DNA of 5,245 bases from Sedimenticola sp. (lineage in GTDB: Bacteria; Pseudomonadota; Gammaproteobacteria; Chromatiales; Chromatiaceae), in assembly GCA_026197195.1 (NCBI GenBank), contig JAPHUG010000300.1, forward strand, positions 1-5,245, in the 5' to 3' direction. Positions 1-5,245 of this stretch are shown piece after piece. The notes beneath the pieces are model-generated. The model saw only the letters and a list, made by a program, of their open reading frames with translations, was not told the origin of the DNA and made no database searches. Position 1 is the first letter of the stretch. Every line of letters starts with the position of its first letter. A program made the translations under genes and the position numbers.

Positions 1-449
1 AAAAGGATAGCATCCTCGCGACCCTTTCCTGCAGGATAATAGCCGCGTCGTATCCCGATTTCATTGAAACCAAGCGATTCATACAGGCCCTGTGCAATTC
101 GGTTACTGGCACGCACCTCAAGAAAGACCGTATCCACCTGCTGCTCTCTGGCACGGGTAATGACACGCGTCAACAGGCGCCTGGCCAGGCCCTGTCCCCG
201 CTGGTCGGGATGGGTACAAATATTCAGAATGTGGGCCTCTCCCGCCGCCTCGGACATGACGGCGTAGCCAATCAGTCGTTGATCGAGGAAATACCCCCAA
301 CAGTGGTAGCCCACTTTCATGGAGTCTCTAAAAATACCCGGCGTCCAGGGATGCTCATAACAACGCCGCTCCACCTCCATGATGGCATCGATGTCATCCT
401 CTCGTAACGGGCGCATTTTGAGCAATGGGTCTTTAAGTATGGCACTCAT
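1..449 (-). CDS. rimI: Ribosomal protein bS18 alanine N-acetyltransferase, 3' end cut by window edge
   Basis: This GNAT-family enzyme transfers an acetyl group from acetyl-CoA to the N-terminal alanine of ribosomal protein S18 in the cytoplasm. The window shows 149 codons from ATG at 449 with no stop. E. coli RimI has 148 residues, and comparison from memory suggests only about 7 residues are missing here. Seen in the sequence: the acetyl-CoA loop QRGQGLA (residues 83-89), the RimI-typical stretch LEVRASN (110-116) and LYESLGF (122-128), and a C-terminal GREDAIL (143-149). Glu111 and Tyr123 match the catalytic Glu103 and Tyr115 of the Salmonella/E. coli enzyme with a constant offset of 8. The start lies 18 bases after the glycosylase stop, with a weak AGAAG ribosome site about 8 bases ahead, so it is probably translated from the leuA transcript. 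A second Met at residue 12 is a less likely start. The LEVRASN/RRGYYP pattern makes RimI far more likely than another GNAT. Confidence 0.93.
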   Translation of the reverse strand, partial: MSAILKDPLLKMRPLREDDIDAIMEVERRCYEHPWTPGIFRDSMKVGYHCWGYFLDQRLIGYAVMSEAAGEAHILNICTHPDQRGQGLARRLLTRVITRAREQQVDTVFLEVRASNRIAQGLYESLGFNEIGIRRGYYPAGKGREDAIL

Positions 450-467
450 TAGCTACGCTTCTAAACA

Positions 468-1340
468 TCACCGGAGGATGCTGGCGGCCTTTTGAAGATC
501 CTGCCATGCCTTGGCCTTTTGATCCGGTGACCGGAGTAGATAGGCGGGATGATAGCTGACCACGACCGGGATACCCTTTATATGGTGTGTTTGACCACGC
601 AAGCGACCAACAGCCTCATCACTCTGCAGTAGATTACGGGCAGCAACCGCACCCACCGCAAGTATGACTTTCGGATTGACCAGTGCTATCTGGCGCTGCA
701 GGTAGGCGGCACACTGCAGACTCTCTTCAGCGCGCGGATCACGATTACCGGGAGGTCGGCATTTTAGGATGTTAGCGATATACACCTGATCACGCTGAAG
801 CCCGATTGCTCTCAGCATGGCCGTAAGCAGCTGCCCGGCACGACCAACAAAAGGCTCTCCCTTGCGATCCTCTTCAACCCCGGGGGCCTCACCAATTATC
901 ATCAGATCAGCGGTTTGATGCCCCACGCCAAAGACGGTTTGGGTTCGAGATTGATGTAGCTCGCACTTGGTGCAGGCGGCCACTTTGGCTTCAAGCTGGC
1001 CCCAATCGAGCCGACTGATGCCATCCTCCTGATCGAAACCGGTGCCCCCCCCTTCGGTGACATCATCCAGTCCTGTCGAAGCCGCATACTCTTGATCAGG
1101 CAGGGGGATATCATCCAACCAATCGGGAGGCCCATCATGACTCACCGCGGGAGATGTCTGCTCAACCTGAGGGCGACGGCTATCGAGTGTTACTGCAGCT
1201 GCAGGCAGCGTGCCCGCTGACTCAGCTATCTCCCCGATTTCTGAGTCAGCCGACACGGAGGCCTCTGCAAAAGCATCACGGGAGCGCCATGACTGAATTC
1301 CCATCGCCTCCAGATAAGCCTGCCTAACACCCTCTTTCAT
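468..1340 (-). CDS. Uracil-DNA glycosylase, family 4-like, iron-sulfur type
   Basis: The enzyme removes uracil from DNA, starting base-excision repair of deaminated cytosine. With the ATG at 1340 it has 290 residues. The C-terminal 175 or so form the catalytic domain. Four cysteines fit the 4Fe-4S ligands of family 4 enzymes: C123 and C126 (CTKC), C194 (LKCRPPGNR) and C210. Motif GEAPG (150-154) is followed by E157-D158 and the GxPFVGRAGQLL region; the second active-site motif is HPAYLLR (264-270). The first 110 or so residues are a low-complexity, acidic linker, except for a short N-terminal piece (AYLEAMGIQSW, residues 8-18) that I recall from gammaproteobacterial homologues. An in-frame TTG at 1352 would add four residues; it lies 5 bases after the leuA stop with AGG about 10 bases ahead, so it remains possible. 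I prefer ATG at 1340 because the N-terminal piece begins right after it. The gene probably shares the leuA transcript. Uracil excision has not been shown for this protein; the motifs make it likely. Confidence 0.92.
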   Translation of the reverse strand: MKEGVRQAYLEAMGIQSWRSRDAFAEASVSADSEIGEIAESAGTLPAAAVTLDSRRPQVEQTSPAVSHDGPPDWLDDIPLPDQEYAASTGLDDVTEGGGTGFDQEDGISRLDWGQLEAKVAACTKCELHQSRTQTVFGVGHQTADLMIIGEAPGVEEDRKGEPFVGRAGQLLTAMLRAIGLQRDQVYIANILKCRPPGNRDPRAEESLQCAAYLQRQIALVNPKVILAVGAVAARNLLQSDEAVGRLRGQTHHIKGIPVVVSYHPAYLLRSPDQKAKAWQDLQKAASILR

Positions 1341-1357
1341 TACAGTCGCCAATCCAA

Positions 1358-2902
1358 TCAGACCTGACCTTGAGGATGAGCCTTGTGTTCCTGGTCAAGC
1401 TTGTTCACCGCATTGACATAAGCCTTGGCCGACGCAATGACGATATCGGTATCCGCACCCTGACCATTCACTATACCGCCGTTCTTCTGCAATCGAACGG
1501 TAACCTCACCCTGGGCATCAGTACCGCTGGTAATGGCATTAACCGAGTAAAGCTGCAGTTCCGATGCCGTCTGGACCATCGATTCAATCGCTTTGAATGC
1601 GGCATCAACGGGACCACCTCCGGTTGCTTCACCGGACATCTCTTTCTCATCGACCGAGAGCACGACACGCGCCGTGGGTATCTCGCCTGTTTCAGAACAG
1701 ACCTTCAGTGAGATCAGCTTGACCCGTTCGTTCTCTGCACTGAACCCGGCATCAGAGACCAGGGCCTGAAGATCCTCATCAAAGATCTCATGCTTCTTAT
1801 CCGCCAGATCCTTGAAACGCCGGAAGGCATCATTGACCTCTTCTTCTGAATCGAAGCTGATACCCAGCTCCTCAAGTCGAGTGCGAAAGGCATTTCGACC
1901 AGAGTGCTTACCCATGACCATACGATTCTGTGACCAACCCACATCCTCAGCCCGCATGATTTCATAGGTTTCCCGATTCTTCAGTACACCATCCTGATGA
2001 ATACCGGATTCATGCGCAAAGGCATTGGCCCCCACAATGGCCTTGTTGGGCTGTACCGGGAACCCGGTAATGCCTGAGACCAGTCGTGAGCAGTTAACAA
2101 TCTGGGTCGTATCAAGGGTGGTATCACAGGTGAACAGATCGCGGCGGGTACGAACCGCCATAACCACCTCTTCGAGTGAAGCGTTACCGGCCCGTTCACC
2201 CAGGCCATTGATCGTACACTCCACCTGGCGGGCGCCCTGAGAAACGGCGGCCAGTGAGTTGGCCACGGCCAATCCCAGGTCATTATGGCAATGCACAGAG
2301 AAGACCGCCTTATCTGAATTTGGGATGCGTTCAATCAAGGTTCGAATGGTTTCACCAAACTGTTGCGGCAGGTTATAGCCCACTGTGTCAGGGACATTAA
2401 TGGTAGTCGCGCCGGCATCAATGGCCTGCTCAATCACCCGGCAGAGAAAATCAATCTCTGAACGCCCCGCATCTTCCGGGGAAAACTCGACATTATCGGT
2501 GAATTTCCTGGCCCGCTTGACGGCCCAAACCGCCTGTTTAACGACCTCATCCGGTGTCATGCGCAGTTTTTGCGCCATGTGAATCGGTGAAGTGGCTATG
2601 AAGGTGTGAATCCTTCCTGAATTAGCGTCACGAAGTGCCTCACCGGCACGATCAATATCGGCTTCAAGGGCACGTGCAAGGCCGCAAACGGTACTATCCT
2701 TGATCGTGCGTGCAATGGTCTGTACTGCATCAAAGTCGCCCGGGCTGGCTATCGGAAACCCGGCCTCAATAATGTCGACACGCATCTTTTCCAGTGCCTT
2801 GGCGATGCGCAGTTTCTCGTCCTTGGTCATGGAGGCCCCAGGGCTCTGTTCACCATCACGCAAAGTCGTGTCAAAAATATACAATTTTTCTGGGTTGCTC
2901 AT
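1358..2902 (-). CDS. leuA: 2-isopropylmalate synthase
   Basis: LeuA condenses acetyl-CoA with 2-oxoisovalerate to give 2-isopropylmalate, the first committed step of leucine synthesis, and is normally feedback-inhibited by leucine. With the ATG at 2902 it has 514 residues, close to the 523 of E. coli. The N-terminal TIM-barrel domain shows [15 protein letters not shown] (11-25, with the catalytic Arg and metal-binding Asp), [13 protein letters not shown] (204-216, metal-binding histidines) and [14 protein letters not shown] (232-245). The linker region has [12 protein letters not shown] (297-308) and MGKHSGR (330-336). The C-terminal regulatory domain follows from about residue 390, with [16 protein letters not shown] (424-439). 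Two ATGs lie in tandem; GGGAG at 2913-2909 is 3 bases from the first (2905) and 6 from the second (2902), which favours 2902. A promoter and a leucine-rich leader lie upstream, so leucine-responsive control is inferred. The stop overlaps no gene, but the glycosylase gene begins within 5-17 bases. Confidence 0.97.
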   Translation of the reverse strand: MSNPEKLYIFDTTLRDGEQSPGASMTKDEKLRIAKALEKMRVDIIEAGFPIASPGDFDAVQTIARTIKDSTVCGLARALEADIDRAGEALRDANSGRIHTFIATSPIHMAQKLRMTPDEVVKQAVWAVKRARKFTDNVEFSPEDAGRSEIDFLCRVIEQAIDAGATTINVPDTVGYNLPQQFGETIRTLIERIPNSDKAVFSVHCHNDLGLAVANSLAAVSQGARQVECTINGLGERAGNASLEEVVMAVRTRRDLFTCDTTLDTTQIVNCSRLVSGITGFPVQPNKAIVGANAFAHESGIHQDGVLKNRETYEIMRAEDVGWSQNRMVMGKHSGRNAFRTRLEELGISFDSEEEVNDAFRRFKDLADKKHEIFDEDLQALVSDAGFSAENERVKLISLKVCSETGEIPTARVVLSVDEKEMSGEATGGGPVDAAFKAIESMVQTASELQLYSVNAITSGTDAQGEVTVRLQKNGGIVNGQGADTDIVIASAKAYVNAVNKLDQEHKAHPQGQV

Positions 2903-2908
2903 CATCCG

Positions 2909-2913
2909 CTCCC
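2909..2913 (-). promoter_or_regulatory. leuA ribosome binding site
   Basis: GGGAG on the minus strand. It sits 6 bases before the second of two tandem ATG codons and only 3 before the first, which is why the second is chosen as the leuA start. Confidence 0.65.
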
Positions 2914-2925
2914 GAAGAATATCCC

Positions 2926-2984
2926 GTCTGTTATTGCAGGGATTGTCTTGTGCTGTCTAAGAATTCGTGTTGTCTGCGTGGTTA
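2926..2984 (-). promoter_or_regulatory. C-rich, G-poor untranslated stretch before leuA
   Basis: Between the last leader hairpin and the leuA ribosome site lie 59 bases with 18 C and 8 G, little visible pairing and no T-run. Such C-over-G, unstructured RNA is the kind of sequence Rho binds. With a leader ORF ending just upstream, it could be a Rho entry site that is exposed when the leader ribosome releases. This is inference from composition only; no rut consensus exists to test by eye. Confidence 0.3.
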
Positions 2985-3025
2985 GCCCTCGCCAGGGCGT
3001 GTGCGTTTCTATGCCCCACAGGGCA
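2985..3025 (-). promoter_or_regulatory. Candidate attenuator pairing segments of the leuA leader
   Basis: Four short segments can pair in alternative ways. Segment 1, TGCCC (3025-3021), pairs with segment 2, GGGCA (3016-3012), across a TGTG loop. Segment 3, GCCCT (2998-2994), pairs with segment 4, AGGGC (2989-2985), across GGCG. Segment 2 with its preceding G (GGGGC, 3017-3013) can instead pair with segment 3, with one G-T pair. Segment 1 begins inside the last Leu codon of the leader ORF, so a ribosome stalled on the Leu codons would block 1:2 and favour 2:3. This is the logic of amino acid attenuation. The 3:4 hairpin is short and is followed by TAACCACGC, not a T-run, so it is not a standard intrinsic terminator. 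Confidence 0.5.
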
Positions 3026-3128
3026 GTAGTCGCAGCAGAGAGCGTAGTAATAGAGCGCGGAGGGGACGCACTGTTCCACCTGCCTGTTCGGCAGCCTGGA
3101 ATTCGAATTGTGCGTTAACAGGGTTCAT
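3009..3128 (-). CDS. leuL: Putative leucine-rich leader peptide of leuA
   Basis: A 39-codon ORF runs from ATG at 3128 to TAG at 3009, starting about 20 bases after the predicted transcription start. Its C-terminal half is strikingly leucine-rich: eight of residues 23-39 are Leu, with LLLRSLLRLL at 26-35, encoded by CTC, CTA, TTA, CTA, CTG, CTG, CTA, CTG. It stands directly before leuA, as expected of a leader whose translation senses charged leucine tRNA. GAGG lies 11 bases before the ATG. An internal in-frame GTG at 3071 with AGGTGG close ahead would give a 20-residue peptide of more usual leader length; that ribosome site is partly inside a CTGCC-GAACA-GGCAG hairpin (3094-3080). The symbol is by analogy with enteric leuL: there is no clear sequence match to that peptide. 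I cannot say which start is used. Confidence 0.62.
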   Translation of the reverse strand: MNPVNAQFEFQAAEQAGGTVRPLRALLLRSLLRLLPCGA

Positions 3129-3154
3129 TCAGATTCTATCCTCGATATGGGTCG

Positions 3155-3183
3155 AATATAACCCAAGGATTTCCAATTGCCAA
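3155..3183 (-). promoter_or_regulatory. Sigma-70 promoter for leader and leuA
   Basis: TTGGCA (3183-3178) and TATATT (3160-3155) each match five of six consensus bases and are exactly 17 bp apart. The expected transcription start is near 3148, giving a roughly 20-base untranslated stretch before the leader ATG. The -10 box is flanked by the inverted repeat TGGGT/ACCCA, which might be an operator or chance. Confidence 0.72.
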
Positions 3184-3230
3184 GTGACGACCGGCATACT
3201 GACTTCCATTGACACCCATCTACGGCTCAC

Positions 3231-4010
3231 TCAGTCCGTTGTCTGCTCCTCATCATCCGCTTGTAGTGCCGCTTTCCTTTCGGCCCTGCGCTGTTGCAAA
3301 TGGCGTAGCGTCAACACGGGGCCGGATATGGCATAGACCATAAAAATGATAAACAGCACAGTAGGCGGCTGGCTGATGACAACCGCCAGGACCAGCATCA
3401 TCACCACCACGCTCATGAAAGGGATCTTGCCTCGGAAATCGATCTCCTTAAAGCTGTTATAGCGCACGTTACTGACCATCAGAAGCCCGGATGCCAGGGT
3501 AATAAAGCACGCCAGCAGGGAAACGTCCGCCCCCTCGATCTGATACTCAACAGCCACCCAGACGGAACCCGCCAATATCGCCGCTGCCGCCGGACTGGGC
3601 AGTCCCTGGAAATAGCGCTTGTCGGCAGTGCCAACCTGGGTATTAAAACGAGCCAGCCGTAGTGCTGCACCGGCCGTATAGATGAAGGCAGCCAACCACC
3701 CCAGTTTACCCAAGTGATTCAGAGACCAGACATACATCACCAATGAAGGAGCCAGGCCGAAAGCCACCATATCAGACAGGCTGTCATATTCAGCCCCAAA
3801 CGCGGTTTGGGTATTGGTTAAACGTGCAACACGACCATCCAGACCATCCATGATCATGGCCACAAAGATGGCCACGGCAGCGTGTTCAAACTTGCCACTC
3901 ATTGCCGCCAGCACCGCATAAAAACCACTGAACAGTGCGGCCGTGGTAAAGAGATTGGGTAACAGGTAGATGCCGCGACTCGGTTTTTGCTGCTGAGGTG
4001 TCTCAGGCAT
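3231..4010 (-). CDS. pssA: CDP-diacylglycerol--serine O-phosphatidyltransferase (phosphatidylserine synthase)
   Basis: This integral membrane enzyme joins serine to CDP-diacylglycerol, giving phosphatidylserine, the precursor of phosphatidylethanolamine. With the ATG at 4010 it has 259 residues. The CDP-alcohol phosphotransferase signature DGxxARx8Gx3Dx3D is complete, with a further Asp before it: D55, D58-G59, A62-R63, G72, D76 and D80. RLARFN (118-123), GLPSPAA (136-142) and SNVRYNSFKE (180-189) are typical of the PssA subfamily rather than PgsA. Hydrophobic segments occur near residues 20-37, 45-55, 84-97, 105-118, 140-155, 165-180, 198-213 and 218-232; the C-terminal tail is charged and hydrophilic. 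Unlike E. coli PssA, which is a phospholipase D-type protein, this is the widespread membrane type. An upstream in-frame ATG at 4019 touches the AGGA ribosome site at 4023-4020, leaving no spacing, whereas the ATG at 4010 lies 9 bases from it and is preferred. The gene sits between ilvC and leuA, a recurring order in proteobacteria, but has its own -10 box. Confidence 0.95.
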   Translation of the reverse strand: MPETPQQQKPSRGIYLLPNLFTTAALFSGFYAVLAAMSGKFEHAAVAIFVAMIMDGLDGRVARLTNTQTAFGAEYDSLSDMVAFGLAPSLVMYVWSLNHLGKLGWLAAFIYTAGAALRLARFNTQVGTADKRYFQGLPSPAAAAILAGSVWVAVEYQIEGADVSLLACFITLASGLLMVSNVRYNSFKEIDFRGKIPFMSVVVMMLVLAVVISQPPTVLFIIFMVYAISGPVLTLRHLQQRRAERKAALQADDEEQTTD

Positions 4011-4019
4011 TTTTTCCAT

Positions 4020-4023
4020 TCCT
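4020..4023 (-). promoter_or_regulatory. pssA ribosome binding site
   Basis: AGGA on the minus strand abuts the ATG at 4019 and is 9 bases before the ATG at 4010. The spacing favours the downstream ATG as the pssA start. Confidence 0.6.
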
Positions 4024-4041
4024 GGCTGATAGATTGGCCTG

Positions 4042-4047
4042 ATTATA
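4042..4047 (-). promoter_or_regulatory. -10 box of a probable pssA promoter
   Basis: A perfect TATAAT lies 22 bases before the 4019 ATG, after the ilvC terminator. Transcription would start near 4035. No good -35 hexamer is found at 16-18 bp (the candidates are around GTCTTT), so the promoter may be weak, activator-dependent or recognised mainly through its -10 region. Confidence 0.5.
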
Positions 4048-4104
4048 GAGTGAGTTCGCCCTCAAAGACAGTCATCACCGTTCTGATTCGTATCCTGAAC
4101 AGGC

Positions 4105-4146
4105 AAAAAAAAACCGCCGGCTAGCCATGAGGCAGCCGACGGTTTT
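4105..4146 (-). terminator. Intrinsic terminator after ilvC
   Basis: On the minus strand the arm AAAACCGTCGGCT pairs with AGCCGGCGGTTTT (13 bp with one T-G pair), continued by GCC/GGC past a one-base bulge, with a TCAT loop and a run of nine T at 4113-4105. It begins 18 bases after the ilvC stop. The matching A-run on the other arm would also let the hairpin be followed by TTTT on the plus strand, so weak bidirectional action is possible, but no plus-strand gene is seen. Confidence 0.93.
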
Positions 4147-4164
4147 CATCAGGCCCGATATCGA

Positions 4165-5208
<1,044 letters not shown>

Positions 5209-5218
5209 TCAATCCAGG

Positions 5219-5237
5219 GACATGCCATCAGCATGTC
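5219..5237. repeat. Inverted repeat upstream of ilvC
   Basis: GACATGC (5219-5225) and GCATGTC (5231-5237) form a perfect 7-bp stem with the loop CATCA. On the minus strand it is followed by CCTGG rather than a T-run, so it is not a standard terminator for an upstream gene. It may be an mRNA processing or stabilising hairpin between an upstream ilv gene and ilvC, or an operator. The 64 bases before ilvC hold nothing else recognisable beyond the ribosome site. Confidence 0.4.
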
Positions 5238-5245
5238 ATTTAAAT

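Noticed and set aside
118..300. 60-codon minus-strand frame within rimI in another phase
   Set aside because: The RimI frame carries all the acetyltransferase motifs; this overlapping frame has none.
1370..1711. 113-codon plus-strand open frame inside leuA
   Set aside because: It is wholly antisense to the conserved regulatory domain of LeuA, has no recognisable domain, and looks like a mirror of LeuA codon bias.
1981..2334. 117-codon minus-strand frame within leuA in another phase
   Set aside because: It is a same-strand shadow of leuA, with a Trp/Met/Arg-rich composition typical of out-of-frame reading.
2985..2998. GCCCT-GGCG-AGGGC as an intrinsic terminator
   Set aside because: The stem is only 5 bp and no T-run follows on either strand, so it is kept only as a pairing segment of the leader.
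3001..3336. 111-codon plus-strand open frame across the pssA-leuA gap
   Set aside because: It overlaps the 3' end of pssA antisense and the leader region, its product looks like no family (Ser/Arg/Cys-rich), and the minus-strand promoter, leader and pairing segments explain the region better.

Overview
The window is a compact stretch of bacterial chromosome. All genes lie on the minus strand, so transcription runs from right to left. Protein signatures and gene order (ilvC, pssA, leuA, then a family 4-type uracil-DNA glycosylase and rimI) suggest a gammaproteobacterium, perhaps a free-living or symbiotic relative of the sulfur-oxidising lineages. The order ilvC-pssA-leuA is common in beta- and gammaproteobacteria. 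The lineage below class level is a guess. No mobile element, CRISPR array, tRNA or rRNA is visible.

Right to left: ilvC (ketol-acid reductoisomerase, valine/isoleucine synthesis) is complete and ends at a strong intrinsic terminator. pssA (phosphatidylserine synthase) follows, with a perfect TATAAT box just upstream of its start. A 325-base gap then separates pssA from leuA (2-isopropylmalate synthase, first committed step of leucine synthesis). leuA is followed within a few bases by a uracil-DNA glycosylase gene, and that gene 18 bases later by rimI, which runs off the left edge of the window a few residues short of its expected end. leuA, the glycosylase gene and rimI look like one transcript.

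The most interesting part is the gap before leuA. It holds a near-consensus sigma-70 promoter (TTGGCA, 17 bp, TATATT), then a 39-codon ORF whose last 17 codons contain eight Leu codons (seven of them within ten codons), then GC-rich segments that can pair in mutually exclusive ways. This is the layout of a leucine leader-peptide attenuator. No T-run follows the last hairpin. Instead there is a C-rich, G-poor stretch before the leuA ribosome binding site, so if this is attenuation, termination may be Rho-dependent or the control may act in some other way.

Together the window joins branched-chain amino acid synthesis (ilvC, leuA) with a membrane lipid gene, a DNA repair gene and a ribosomal protein modification gene. 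The proteins are ordinary members of known families. The new information is mainly in the regulatory sequence and the choice of starts.
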